From: Neurospora intermedia
Lineage: Eukaryota > Ascomycota > Sordariomycetes > Sordariales > Sordariaceae
Length of the DNA: 64,000 nucleotides
Assembly (NCBI GenBank): GCA_037102815.1
Contig: BTPP01000003.1
Span: 3,968,001 to 4,032,000, forward strand
Direction of reading: 5' to 3'
Each line of letters begins with the position of its first letter. Positions within the stretch are counted from its first letter, which is position 1. Positions 10,969 to 22,047 of the stretch are shown here, piece after piece. The notes beneath the pieces were generated by a model. That model was not told where the DNA came from, did no database searches, and was given only the letters and a program-made list of their open reading frames with translations. Both the position numbers and the translations under genes were made by a program.

Positions 10969-13900
10969 ATGCCCGAGCAGGTCGCTTCTCAGCCCGCAGT
11001 CGCTAAAGGCCCGTCCGACACCACACACAGAAACCCCCGCGCTCCGGATTCGAACAACAAATACCAAATCAACGTCAACCGCTCAAAGACGAGAAAATGG
11101 GCCAACTTCAAGCCACAGAACTACGACGGCGATGATTGGGGAAGCGAGGAATATGACGATGTTGACTCGGAACGTCCACCAGCCCCTCCACAGCCCGCCA
11201 GGCAGTACCAGCCATATACACCAGCATTGCATCTACAAACTCAGCAAATGCCAGCTGCTCCCTCGGGCCGTATTGCTCAGATGGTAGCGGCCTCTTCCAC
11301 GCCGACGACACCGAATGCCCTGGAACGATCAGGCACCTTTGGACAGCCTCAACCCGATGCGCCACGGACTAGTTCACCCGTTGTTGGAGGTAAACAGGTT
11401 CTTCCGTCTATGATGCGCGTAGCTACGATGCCCCAGAATGTTGGCCCGCCGGCCTCTACGCAATTCCCCCCTCGCAAGAGCAGTATGGGTCCTCGCGACA
11501 TCCCAAACATGACTGACCCGACCCGCCACCCCAGGTCTACCACTTGGGCCGTTCCAACGCAAAGACCGTGGTCAGACGCTCGATCAGCTTCCCCCAACAT
11601 CAGCTCTCCGATATCGTCCAACAAGCCGCTGCCCCTCCCCCGACCTACTGATGTATATCGACGGATGGGAGACGACAATAGCGCGGAGCTGCAATCTTCG
11701 AGACGAGGAAAACAGGGAGAGCCGGATAACGTGGCTCCCACTGCGGGCCTAAACACGGGACTCGGTCGCCAGGAGCGTCGAGGTAGTGCAGCGGGGAATG
11801 AATGTGGTGATAATTCGTGGGGTCGGAGGCCGAGTCTAGCTCCAGTGATGGAGCAAAATAGCGAGAACGGGGCCGAAGGACCGCTCGCCGGACCAGCGTC
11901 GAGTGATCTTGGTGTCAAACCTGCCGCTTTTGGGGAAGAGGAGGACAAGCTACGGCGGTTCTCAACAAGTCCCACACTGCCAAATCTTACGCGCTTGTCA
12001 GGGTTTGGAGAAGATCTGTTTTCCGCTCGGTTTTCAGTTTTGGCACCCCAACTGGCTTCCATCCCAGACATATCGAACCCTTCCAGTCCAGCAGCAAAGA
12101 CTCTTGAACCAGAAGGGATCTCCGGAGATGAACGTACCGAAAAGGGTGGTAACTCAGAAAACGGTATCGTTACACCAGCAGATCCCAGTGTGGCGCCTAC
12201 CTCACTGCCAGTCGCCGAACCTATGTCTGCCGCACAAGCGCCATCACCTTCGATGGGGGGTGCCGGGGTGTCTGACGCAACACCGCAGTCGGCACAGAAA
12301 GCAATTCGCTCTGGATCACCGCCTAACGAATCTGTTGGGCTGCGGTATAGCCACGACGATGCTAATCAATCCCATGCAGTTGTCAACGCTCCTCAACAAC
12401 TGCCATCTACAATGAAAACTCCACAGGAAAAGAATCTATCTGATATGGACAAACAACCTGTCCGCCCGCGCCTGCCAGGTGGCTGGGTAACCGAAACATT
12501 ATCCACGCCGAGCGAAACTCCCCCGACGGCTCGTAACGATACTTTTTCGAGCATGACGAGCAACTTTCCCCAGCCTCCAAGTGCGTCACTCGTCGCCAGA
12601 TCCCATGCTGATGCTGAACGTGCGTCAACTGGCGATCAATCTCAGCAGCACGACTCAAGCGGAACGAGTGAAGCAGTTATCGAATCCTTTCATTCAACAT
12701 CTGACGGGGAAGCTGCTCAGACAACACCCCCCTCAGTTAAAGACATCCACGCAAGTCTTGCGCCGACAATGGAACCTTCAAAACACCGTGACATCACTCC
12801 GACTGCACCGTTGAACTTTAATCGTGGTTTGCTAGGGATTAACTCTGCCGAGCCATTGCACGTGCTACCTTCGCCAAATATGGGTGGTGGCTCGACCTTG
12901 ACTACGCCCGGCGACTCCCCAGTCAAGGAAAGCGATCTGCTTAGGGATGAGATAACCAAATTTTTAGGTGACCCCGAGATATCTGGCAGCTTTCTGGATA
13001 TCAGTCGGTCATCGACAACACCAAACCATCCAGTTGCAGATGCTACCCGAGATAGTAGCTATTTCGGAGATGTCTACGATGACTATTTTGCTGCGAGCGA
13101 GGACAACCAAAGTCAAATCAAACCGGGGGCTACCACACAACCGTCTGCAACAGAAAAATCTACACTTGTGGCGGCTGGCACGTCAAAGGGTAGTGTTGTA
13201 GCGCCTCTCTCTGTTGCTACGTCAACAAGTTCTGGATCTGGTGCCGCTGCTTCGGTCTCCAGGCAAGATGCAACTAAGGAATCGGTTGGGGCCATTGAGT
13301 TGCGGCGTCGTTTTTCCTGGGAAGGACCCTCCGAGCCGGATTCCTCAAACGCTCCTGAAGTGGATACTACCTACCAGGTAGAGCAAAAGTCCCGGAGCTC
13401 TGGCCCTGATGGTGTTTCCTTCACTCCAACGACGCCGGCTGCGGAAAAGATTGGGGACACAATGGCGCTCACGCGGTCGAGTACCAGCGATGTCCTTTCT
13501 ATTTCAACCGAAACTGCAAGTACGCCGGGGATTTCTCATGCCGTAACGGGAGTCAATTTGCTTCCATCACGTTCAATGGTGGACCTGGCTTCTCCTATGT
13601 CTGCTGGCTCAAATAAGGATTCTGAATCCCGCCGTCGAGCCTTGTCCATGGGTCAAGATAAGATTCTTGCTCAACCTTCAGAGCACCATTCGGCCTTTGA
13701 GGACAATGCTTCCAGCCGCTCCGGCTCATTGGAGCCCAAAAGCCCGGTCAACATCTTATCGTTTCGGCAAATTATGGATATGTCTTCATCATCGGATCGA
13801 CTCAAACACTATAACGAAACCCGGCTGCAGTTTGCCGTTATTGATACGGGATTGGATGAGTGGCTCATGGCTATGAGATCCAAATATCCCGAACACTCGA

Positions 13901-14196
13901 ACGCTACGTCCTCTTTCAAAGACTCGTTGGCAATTCCTGTTACGTCAATGGATGTGCAGCAAAGCGGAGAGGCTGTGGCATTCAGTCCGAGTTATTCTCA
14001 GCAAGGCGGAAGGCCAGGAACTAATATGCCAATGCCGCCATCCTTGCCATATGGGCACTCGGGGTTTGCACATTCAAGCCAGCAGGTTGGCACCAAAGGC
14101 AAAGAACTCCTTTTCGCAGCTGGTAAGGCTGGAAAGGGTCTGCTCAGCAAAGGAAAGAGCAAGTTGAGGGGAACTAGCGATAAGGTATTTTTCTAG
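10969..14196 (+). CDS. Large, mostly disordered protein with conserved-looking termini, function unknown
   Basis: A single open frame; I start at the ATG at 10969 (MPEQVASQPA), giving 1075 residues, because the 70 in-frame codons upstream read like 5' leader. I do not recognise the family. Most of it is Ser/Pro/Thr-rich and probably disordered. Two segments look structured or conserved: residues about 32-60 (KYQINVNRSKTRKW, then NYDGDDWGSEEYDD) and about 931-977 (FRQIMDMSSSSDRLKHYNET, then DTGLDEWLMAMRSKYPEH). The C-terminus is basic (GKGLLSKGKSKLRG, about 1052-1070). Acidic-tryptophan and basic-tail motifs suggest a scaffold or cortical adaptor, which is inference only. Confidence 0.75.
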   Translation: MPEQVASQPAVAKGPSDTTHRNPRAPDSNNKYQINVNRSKTRKWANFKPQNYDGDDWGSEEYDDVDSERPPAPPQPARQYQPYTPALHLQTQQMPAAPSGRIAQMVAASSTPTTPNALERSGTFGQPQPDAPRTSSPVVGGKQVLPSMMRVATMPQNVGPPASTQFPPRKSSMGPRDIPNMTDPTRHPRSTTWAVPTQRPWSDARSASPNISSPISSNKPLPLPRPTDVYRRMGDDNSAELQSSRRGKQGEPDNVAPTAGLNTGLGRQERRGSAAGNECGDNSWGRRPSLAPVMEQNSENGAEGPLAGPASSDLGVKPAAFGEEEDKLRRFSTSPTLPNLTRLSGFGEDLFSARFSVLAPQLASIPDISNPSSPAAKTLEPEGISGDERTEKGGNSENGIVTPADPSVAPTSLPVAEPMSAAQAPSPSMGGAGVSDATPQSAQKAIRSGSPPNESVGLRYSHDDANQSHAVVNAPQQLPSTMKTPQEKNLSDMDKQPVRPRLPGGWVTETLSTPSETPPTARNDTFSSMTSNFPQPPSASLVARSHADAERASTGDQSQQHDSSGTSEAVIESFHSTSDGEAAQTTPPSVKDIHASLAPTMEPSKHRDITPTAPLNFNRGLLGINSAEPLHVLPSPNMGGGSTLTTPGDSPVKESDLLRDEITKFLGDPEISGSFLDISRSSTTPNHPVADATRDSSYFGDVYDDYFAASEDNQSQIKPGATTQPSATEKSTLVAAGTSKGSVVAPLSVATSTSSGSGAAASVSRQDATKESVGAIELRRRFSWEGPSEPDSSNAPEVDTTYQVEQKSRSSGPDGVSFTPTTPAAEKIGDTMALTRSSTSDVLSISTETASTPGISHAVTGVNLLPSRSMVDLASPMSAGSNKDSESRRRALSMGQDKILAQPSEHHSAFEDNASSRSGSLEPKSPVNILSFRQIMDMSSSSDRLKHYNETRLQFAVIDTGLDEWLMAMRSKYPEHSNATSSFKDSLAIPVTSMDVQQSGEAVAFSPSYSQQGGRPGTNMPMPPSLPYGHSGFAHSSQQVGTKGKELLFAAGKAGKGLLSKGKSKLRGTSDKVFF

Positions 14197-16200
14197 GTGT
14201 CCGTCTCATCATAGTCGGCACGTGATTCTGCTTCGATTAAGTCTGGATATGGCTTTTAGCATTACCGGGACTGTTCACCAATTGAATGGACTTTTTTGGG
14301 CATCGCCTACTGGGTTATGAATTCTCAGAGCTCGCAATGTTGGCCACAGACGTTCTACACATCTGACAGCAATGTAATATCATATTGAGGCGGTTTGATA
14401 TGTAACGTGGAGCTCCATGATGTTGAGGCTCTCTATTCACAACACGGTTTGCGTGTGAAAGGAGAACGTGTTGGGAGAAAGCATTTGTGGGCCCGTTGAG
14501 AGATTGATGTCGAAGAGGGTCACAAATTACAAAGGATTATAGTGGAAAACATTTGCTTGGGTGAGCCACTACATGCCTCGTATTCCACGATGTCACGGTC
14601 GATCTTTAGCAGCCCCAGCCGTCGACTTCGGTTCCCCTTCCGTTCTTCCAAGTCGTCGGTGGGAAACGATGAACAGCATGGCGTGCCATATTCCAGTTGC
14701 ACAATGGCATCCATCGTCTACAGAATCGAATTATTCAGATTCCAGAGATCTGCTTGGCGGCGGCACTGTCTCTTGCCGCCCGCCATTGCTGGCTGCCGTT
14801 TGCTCCCTCACACTGTTGATCTGTAGGGCCGAGACTGACAGATTTTCCGTAGCCCAGCATGGTAGCCCAGCGTTGTGTTCCCCCAGCTTCCCTAGACCAC
14901 GTTCCTATCAGAATGTCCATTGAGTACAACGGTGCGTTCCAGCTCGTGCAGGGCACTTGGATTGTCACACACTGGCCTGCCCACTTCGGCTATGACCCAT
15001 GACCCGCTTTGCTTGCCCTCTTCTGAAGCTGTCATCAGCTCGCTAACTGACTACAATGTTTACTTAGAACGCCCGATTCTTACCACGTCAAATTGTGGCG
15101 GATGTTGTATGATCACCAGAGTTGCGAGGCCATGGAGTTGTTCAAATACATTGGAAAGAAGTCGTAGCGGAAGGTGACTGTGGAAGGCCATGGGAGTCTC
15201 ATCTGCCATGAACTTATCGCTGGACCGAAGGGATGGATCGCCCATCTCAGCCCAGCAAGCCCAGAGAATCTTTCAGGCCCCTGTCGACGACCCTAGAGGT
15301 AACAGGCCCTGCACGGCGTGTTGGGTGCTTCGGTTCCTGGACCCCTGCCGGAAAGAGACGCTGGAGTGGACTTTGACTAGGGTGTCCGGCTCCCGCAATT
15401 TCAGCACCTGCAGCAGCGTCTCCAGAAAGGGAATCTTCAGGCCGACGCCAGGTTTGCTTCGAAGGTTGTCTCTCACCTTTCCCGCATCAGCAGTTCCTGA
15501 CCTTGACGCGCAATCATCTCTTTATTTCTACGTCCATCTCTCACTTTGCTGTTACCTACCAAAGACACATCTCGGCAAAACAAGCTCAACTCCAAAGACG
15601 AGGGCCTTGACGGATTCCAAAGGTCTATTGCTTGTCGACATCACAGCTAACCTGAGCCGGGTCGCTTGTATCGGAAACTCTCTCTAGGCCAACATACAAC
15701 CACACCATAGAGGTATGAGTCGGAGCTCAGCAACAGAATTGACACCAGATCAACCGACAACCAAGACGGTCCGTCTTATTCTTTCACCAAAGACTTAGCA
15801 CAAATTCAAAGCTCGGATTGGCCATCTAAGACAAAGCTATTCCCCGCGCGAGTACAGCTCCACCAAAATCATCATCTCCAGGCCCAAGCTCCTCGGTTGC
15901 TGTTGCCGTTGACCAGGAACGGATCGAGAGTGGGAACCGCGTGCCGGGGGGACAACGTCCAAAAAGTAATTGCGGGAGAAGACGTGGATGGAAAGACTGG
16001 TGATAGTCTGAACATCGAGAAGTAAGGCGATAGTAACAGTGACACGTCCTGCGTTGTCGTCTCACAGCGGTCTCTTACTCGGATTCCACCGCTGTTTGTG
16101 CTCGTCCATGGCTTGGAGAGCTTTGCTGACTTTGTACTGACCAAGAAGTCACTTTGTCATCACCACCTTCACGCGCCAGGTCGTCGGCCTCACCTTTCAC
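14197..16200. other. Intergenic, no supported gene
   Basis: About 2 kb between two same-strand genes for disordered proteins. The longest forward ORF (15190-15687) has no recognisable domain and no compositional sign of coding. A long 5' leader of the 16201 gene is likely here. Confidence 0.5.
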
Positions 16201-19200
16201 ATGGAAGCTCACGCGCAAGCCGCGCACAACGGCCAATACTATTCGCAATCGGTGGGAACCGAATTGCAACAGGTCTACTCCCACCCACACCAACCGCAAT
16301 ATCAGCAGCACCAGCACCAGCAACAGAGCCACGCCCCGCAGTCGCATTTCCAGTCGCAGCCACAGCCTGATGGTGCCAATGCGCCGATTAGACATCCGTC
16401 GTTTATAGGATTGCCTCCAATTTCTCGCACATCCACCTTTTCATCTCTACTGGGACCCTTTCAAGTCGAAGGTTCTGCCGGCGACAATAATAGCACGTAC
16501 AGTGACGCCGACACTACCCCGCGAAACTTAATCCACTATCAACAAGGGCAACAAGGTGGACAACAAACCATTGTGACGACCCCGCAAACTGTGTCTGAAA
16601 GCATATCCATGGCTGCGAACCAGACTGGCGATGGTGTACCACCGCATGGCCAGGTTATGCCCCAAACACCTCCACCAGGGCAGATCATCCCAAATATGTA
16701 TCGCCCAGCTCAAGGTCCGGCACAAGGTCAAATGCAAATCCAAGGACAACCATTGCCCAATGGTTTTTCATCACCTCTTGGTGCTGGATCCGTGCCTGGT
16801 CAATCGCCGGTCCAGGCCCAGTCAGGTGAACCCGGTCCACCAGGCAACGCCCAGGGGCAATCCGCATCGGCCCTGGCGGGAGCACCCGGGGCTCCCCTCT
16901 CTGTCATGAACGGTGGAACTCCGCCCGCGGCTCCACAGTTTACGCCAGCCAACGGCCGGCCCGTCATGATGCCTCCTCCGCACTTGGCAGGACGGTTTCC
17001 GCAAGGAAACTGGAACTTGCAGGAGTCTCATCTGTCGGAGCCACTACAGCCTACGAATCGGAACCGTCACTCGTCTAGCAATGCATCACAGCAACCCTTC
17101 TACGGTTTCGACAAGGAAACGGGCGTTCCGGCATCGCCACGGAGCCAGAGGGCGCCAGACACAGAGCAGCAACCACATATGCAGCCGGTGGATCAGAACA
17201 GCCAAGGCCCGCAACTCAATGGCCAGGAGAACCCCAGGAATCCCATCGAGCAGCGTCCACGCGGAAACTCATCACAAACGAACACGGACGTGGACGACCT
17301 ACCAGCCCCCCGTCCGATCCCGGCTGCTGATGGAAACAAGACAAGGCGAAACTCGGGTATCTTCTCGAGCCTCCGAAACAGGGTTGGGGCAGGCACTCCG
17401 GTCACCAGTGATGCAGTTTCCGATGCCAGTTTCATGACGGACGAAACAGGAGGACAGCAGCAGAGACGCGCTCAAATGTTCAGTGCGCTAGGTTCCGGAG
17501 CCGCGACGGAGGCCCCTCAAAGTAAAGAGAGCATCATGGCTCATGGCAGCACCACGCCCGTGAATGGCGGATTACAATCACCCCCTCCGCAGCACCAGCA
17601 ACAACAGCCGAAGAAGAGTCGAATGGGTCTTAAGGCCATGTTCAGTCGGTCATCGCAGCAGGATAGTTCCCGACCGTCCGGAAGCGCGCAACCAGCTAGG
17701 CCCACAACGCAGGGTCAAGCTCAAAGTCAACATCAGGTACAGCATCCCGTTGCTGCAAGTGGCGCCAACCCAATGTATCCGCTGCGGCCAAAGACTTCTG
17801 GCCAGGTCCTGCCCCAGCAACATCAATCTCTTGCCTCGATTTCCGAAAGCGAAAAGGCTAGGAAACCTTCTGGTGGAATATTTGGCATGTTTAAGAACAA
17901 GGACACAAAGCCAGGGTCAGGTACAGGGGCTGGCCAGCCGCTCATGGACCCCAGGCAGACGCTACAAGGTATGGGACGAGGACACATGGCGATGCCGCCC
18001 CCAGGGCAAGGACAGTTTCCCCAGCAGCAGTATCGTCAACAGTTCCCAGTTGGCCCAGATGGAAAGTTGGTAATCTTCCCTGGTCAGCTTCCTCCTCAGC
18101 ATCAGCAGTTCATGCAACAAGGCCATCCGGGCATGTATCAGCCGCAGCAGATCCAGATGCAATGGCAAATACCAGAGCAGGACCGACCCCACGACAACAT
18201 GCAACAGTCTCGGCCTTCGCTGCAGGGACAAAATGGAGGTCCACAGGATCAGCCCCAACAACAGCATCAGCAGCAACTCGACGCTCGTCAAGGTCAAAGT
18301 AATGGCCAAAATGCGGTCTCGGTCGGTCCTGTAAGCCCACCAGTTGCTTCTCCGGTGCCTTCAGACAGCCAATCCGCGGCACATCAGTCTCGTCCCCAGC
18401 AAAACACCCCTCCCGCCACTAATGGACAGGCGCCTCCGGCGGCAACGAACGGAGGCCACGCCCGGACATTCTCTCAAGGTAGTAATTTACCTAATATGTA
18501 TACTCTCGGCATGAACGGTATTCAGCCAGATCAGTTGCCTGCGCGAAAGCCGGTAGGTTCCAGGGTTGTCTCAGCCCAGATCCCTTCCAGTCTTCTGCCG
18601 CAGCAACAACGTCAAAGAGGAGCTTCGGTCTCCTCAACTCAACCTCCTCAACCCCAGATTTTACCGAGCACACAACCCCCGTCAAGCTTGGGAACCCAAC
18701 GTCCGATGGATTACCAGCACACATTGGCATCTCAGGGCGGGATGTCTCTTCCCGATGTTCCCGCCTCTGACCAGCGGGCGGACCAAGAAAGTTCCCGTAC
18801 TCAAGACCAACAAAACCAAGGACCCGGTCGCCAGCAAAAACCGCAACATATGCCCACTGGCTCGCAGAGCCTTATTCAAGGCACTTCCAACCAAAACATC
18901 CCTTTCGCTGGCCATTCACTATCTCACGTAGCAACCATGGGGCCTGGCTTTCCGGTCCAACAAGAGCAACAACAACCTCAGAGACCGCCGCCACCTAGCC
19001 CCGGTTTCCCCCCTAGAAACGTTATGACCATAGCCCCTCCGCCCAAGGAGAAGGAGCAGAGCACTATTTCCAAGCTTTTCAGAGGCACTAAACAACAGAC
19101 GTCGCCAACAACCTCTCAGGAAAAAGGAAAGTCGTCTTTCATGGGCGCTTTGAAACGGGGCGGCAATACCAAGCAAGGAGATGCCCTACCAAGGTCCCCT

Positions 19201-22047
19201 GCTCAGTCACCTCAAGCCAACCAAGGACAGTTTCAGCCAAACCAAGCTCAGATACGAGAACAAGCACAAAGGCCGCAAGGTTTACAACCTCCTCAAAACC
19301 AATTTCCGGGACAGCCGCAACAACCGCAACAAAAGTCACCGCCGGGACTGAGAGAACGACGGCCGAGCCCGCATCTGCAGTATCAAAATGAGAGGCAGGA
19401 CCCGTCCAAAGCACCTAGCCCACCGGCGCAGGTAGATCTGGCTATTCACCTACCTCCCCAGCAGTCATCGCAGCAGTCTACGCGTCCATTTGCTACATCC
19501 GCTCCTGACGTTCCCGATAAGCCAAGACCTACGCCCCAGATGTTCGAGCAACAGATGCAGCAACCTTTGGCGCACGGAGAGCCAAACTCAGCCCCTGGTT
19601 TAGTTCCAGGGCAGAGGCCGCCGATACCTGGACAACCTTTGCATCCCAGCCAGACGGCAGGTCAAGCTCAAGCTCAAGCCTTTGCAGAGCAGCAGTTTTT
19701 CCAAGCGCAAGCTCAGGCCCATGCGCATGCCCAGATGTTTCAAAGGTTTCAACAACAACAACAACAACAAGCCCAGCTTGCTGCTCAAGTCTCACGCCCA
19801 GATCAACCTCCAAATCAAGGCCAAGGTCAAGGCCAGAATCCACCGACATCTGCTCCTGCGGGTCAAGAGCCTCGGTATGCCCAGATGCCCATTCCAGCTG
19901 GCTATTTCCCTGTGCACCAAGGGATGACCCAAACCTCTTCGCCTATGGGCGTGCCGATGTCATACTTCGTAAATGTTCCTGGCCAGCCGCCGCAAGGTTA
20001 TTTTATGCCGATTCCAGGGCAAGTGATCCCTCCAGGGATGCCTGGGATGCCGCATATGTTGCCTCCTGGGTTTGTCCCCGGTCAACCTTTTGTGTACGCT
20101 CCTCATCCCGGTGGGCCTATGCCTCCTCGTGGACCTCCTGGAAGCATGCCCATGGCTGGACCTCCAGGAAGCGTACCCGCGACTACGCCTCCTTCCACTG
20201 GCGGCACCCCTTTCTTTACCCCACCGACTTCTCATGGAGGACCTCAACAGATGTTCCATGTTCCCGTACACCCATCATCACCTCCGCCGGGCAGTGAGCA
20301 CTCCGTACAGCATCCTCCAAGCATCTCGCCTACTCCTCCTCCGTTCATCGGAACATCAAGACAGGCTAGCGACCTTTCTCCTCAGCCTCAGATGCAGTTC
20401 CAACAGCCAACGCAGCCATCCCCGTCTCCGCCAAAATGTCCCCTTCCAAACACGCCTTTCTCGCCAGTGAACCCGGATGCCGTTAATGTTCCGAACCCGC
20501 CGCTTCCGCCGAGCGAACCACAGGAGCACCAACCGCAGCAACAGCCTAACCCGGGCCTCATCCCCCAACGACAAGTCAGCCAAGTCAGCGCCATGTCCAT
20601 GCAGCCCAGCAACGGATCGCCATCAACGAATGTGATTTCACCCATCTCGAACGACAGCGGAGTGACGCAGATTCCCGAGGGAGGAGGACAGGAGCAACTT
20701 TCTCGATCTGGATCCGCAGCTCTTCCTCGGGATTCCAGGACCATCGTCCCGGAACCAGTTAATGTAGCCCAGAAACTTCTTGATCCAGGGATTGACGAGG
20801 ATAGCAATGGAGATGAGAACAGCAAGAAGGGTGAGGACGACGACCATCATCCGTGGAACGGAATCACCACGGACAGTGACTCTAGGGCTGTTAGTCCGGA
20901 ACCGCTGCTGTATGAACATGGACCTATGACACCGCCGCCTACCACGGTTAGCTTCATCCGCGCGCAGGCGCAGGAAGTGCATGTGCACCGGTCGCCGGAT
21001 AGGCATGTGGGTGATGGCAATATTTATGATGCGACGCCAAGGCAGTCGATTAAGTCACCGGTGTTGTTGCCCAGGCGCGATTCCGTGGAAGAGGAGAATG
21101 AGACTGATCTCCGAAAGACTGAGGATGAAACTTTCAATGCGAATGAGAAGAGGGATGATGGGTTAGGTAACATTCGTGATGAATCGCCTGCAAACGGGAA
21201 CAGCCATTTCATCGTTGCTCCTATCAATGGTGGTGGCAATGGAGTCGACAAATCAGCCGAGCCAACTCCAGCTCATCAAGTGCCCTACGAACCCAGAGAT
21301 GTTGACCACGGAAAGGCTGTTGGAGGGGAGGATAACGAGAAGGAAGAACCGGTTATTCCAAGCCATGTCAAGCATAATGAGCCACAGCAGCAATCCCAAA
21401 TCGCCGATGTCACGATTGTCCCTGCCGACGAGGCCGCCCAGTCTCCCGAGCCGACGAAGAATGCGATTGATCAGCAGCAGCCGCAGCAACATCAGCCGCT
21501 TCAACCTCAACCTCAACCTCAACAAGGAGCCGCTTTACCATCACCACCAGCACCAGCACCAGTACCGGCACCGGCACCGGCACCACAACAACAGTCCATC
21601 ATCATCATCTCCCCCGAGCCTTCCCCCTCCCAAAGCCCCGAGCCAAGCAAACCACAACTCCATCAACCCCAGCCCACCGAGAATAACGGTGCCATCACTA
21701 CCGCCTCCGGCTTCCTCATTTCCTCCTACCCCCCCTCCAACCAAACCGATTCCTCCAATCCCAAAGGCATCGTGAAACCCCTCACCGACCGCTCCATCTT
21801 CGAAGAAGCCAAGCGGAAACAACTTCTTCGCGAGCAAGAGGAGAAGATCCCTGTGTTTTCGGATGATGATGATTACATGAAGCAGCAGAACAATGGGACG
21901 GGGACGGGAGCGGCGGGAACGGGAAACAAAAAGAAGGAAGATGAAGATGCTGTGCCGATGATGAGCGCTACGAGTTATCCGGGGCAGGAGTGGAATCCGT
22001 ATGAACTTGGAATGGGGGGAGATGGCGGGGAAGGGTGGGAGGATTGA
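16201..22047 (+). CDS. Gln/Pro-rich 1948-residue disordered protein with repeated basic-hydrophobic motifs
   Basis: An uninterrupted 1948-codon frame starts at ATG 16201. Composition is dominated by Gln, Pro, Ser and Gly, with low-complexity runs such as QAQAQAHAHAQMFQRFQ (about residue 1165) and alternating Pro-Ala near residue 1785. The N-terminus has PSFIGLPPISRTSTFSSLLG (about 71-90). Five short motifs stand out: SGIFSSLRNR (about 383), MGLKAMFSRS (about 470), GGIFGMFKNK (about 555), STISKLFRGTK (about 955) and SFMGALKRGG (about 978). The C-terminus returns to ordered-looking sequence: RSIFEEAKRKQLLREQEEK, an acidic DDDDY segment, then SATSYPGQEWNPYELGMGG. I do not recognise an assigned function; scaffold, condensate-forming or RNA/membrane-associated roles are all possible. 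Confidence 0.8.
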   Translation: MEAHAQAAHNGQYYSQSVGTELQQVYSHPHQPQYQQHQHQQQSHAPQSHFQSQPQPDGANAPIRHPSFIGLPPISRTSTFSSLLGPFQVEGSAGDNNSTYSDADTTPRNLIHYQQGQQGGQQTIVTTPQTVSESISMAANQTGDGVPPHGQVMPQTPPPGQIIPNMYRPAQGPAQGQMQIQGQPLPNGFSSPLGAGSVPGQSPVQAQSGEPGPPGNAQGQSASALAGAPGAPLSVMNGGTPPAAPQFTPANGRPVMMPPPHLAGRFPQGNWNLQESHLSEPLQPTNRNRHSSSNASQQPFYGFDKETGVPASPRSQRAPDTEQQPHMQPVDQNSQGPQLNGQENPRNPIEQRPRGNSSQTNTDVDDLPAPRPIPAADGNKTRRNSGIFSSLRNRVGAGTPVTSDAVSDASFMTDETGGQQQRRAQMFSALGSGAATEAPQSKESIMAHGSTTPVNGGLQSPPPQHQQQQPKKSRMGLKAMFSRSSQQDSSRPSGSAQPARPTTQGQAQSQHQVQHPVAASGANPMYPLRPKTSGQVLPQQHQSLASISESEKARKPSGGIFGMFKNKDTKPGSGTGAGQPLMDPRQTLQGMGRGHMAMPPPGQGQFPQQQYRQQFPVGPDGKLVIFPGQLPPQHQQFMQQGHPGMYQPQQIQMQWQIPEQDRPHDNMQQSRPSLQGQNGGPQDQPQQQHQQQLDARQGQSNGQNAVSVGPVSPPVASPVPSDSQSAAHQSRPQQNTPPATNGQAPPAATNGGHARTFSQGSNLPNMYTLGMNGIQPDQLPARKPVGSRVVSAQIPSSLLPQQQRQRGASVSSTQPPQPQILPSTQPPSSLGTQRPMDYQHTLASQGGMSLPDVPASDQRADQESSRTQDQQNQGPGRQQKPQHMPTGSQSLIQGTSNQNIPFAGHSLSHVATMGPGFPVQQEQQQPQRPPPPSPGFPPRNVMTIAPPPKEKEQSTISKLFRGTKQQTSPTTSQEKGKSSFMGALKRGGNTKQGDALPRSPAQSPQANQGQFQPNQAQIREQAQRPQGLQPPQNQFPGQPQQPQQKSPPGLRERRPSPHLQYQNERQDPSKAPSPPAQVDLAIHLPPQQSSQQSTRPFATSAPDVPDKPRPTPQMFEQQMQQPLAHGEPNSAPGLVPGQRPPIPGQPLHPSQTAGQAQAQAFAEQQFFQAQAQAHAHAQMFQRFQQQQQQQAQLAAQVSRPDQPPNQGQGQGQNPPTSAPAGQEPRYAQMPIPAGYFPVHQGMTQTSSPMGVPMSYFVNVPGQPPQGYFMPIPGQVIPPGMPGMPHMLPPGFVPGQPFVYAPHPGGPMPPRGPPGSMPMAGPPGSVPATTPPSTGGTPFFTPPTSHGGPQQMFHVPVHPSSPPPGSEHSVQHPPSISPTPPPFIGTSRQASDLSPQPQMQFQQPTQPSPSPPKCPLPNTPFSPVNPDAVNVPNPPLPPSEPQEHQPQQQPNPGLIPQRQVSQVSAMSMQPSNGSPSTNVISPISNDSGVTQIPEGGGQEQLSRSGSAALPRDSRTIVPEPVNVAQKLLDPGIDEDSNGDENSKKGEDDDHHPWNGITTDSDSRAVSPEPLLYEHGPMTPPPTTVSFIRAQAQEVHVHRSPDRHVGDGNIYDATPRQSIKSPVLLPRRDSVEEENETDLRKTEDETFNANEKRDDGLGNIRDESPANGNSHFIVAPINGGGNGVDKSAEPTPAHQVPYEPRDVDHGKAVGGEDNEKEEPVIPSHVKHNEPQQQSQIADVTIVPADEAAQSPEPTKNAIDQQQPQQHQPLQPQPQPQQGAALPSPPAPAPVPAPAPAPQQQSIIIISPEPSPSQSPEPSKPQLHQPQPTENNGAITTASGFLISSYPPSNQTDSSNPKGIVKPLTDRSIFEEAKRKQLLREQEEKIPVFSDDDDYMKQQNNGTGTGAAGTGNKKKEDEDAVPMMSATSYPGQEWNPYELGMGGDGGEGWED

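Noticed and set aside
15190-15687. 165-codon forward ORF between the two disordered-protein genes
   Set aside because: No recognisable domain, odd composition and no splice-linked continuation.
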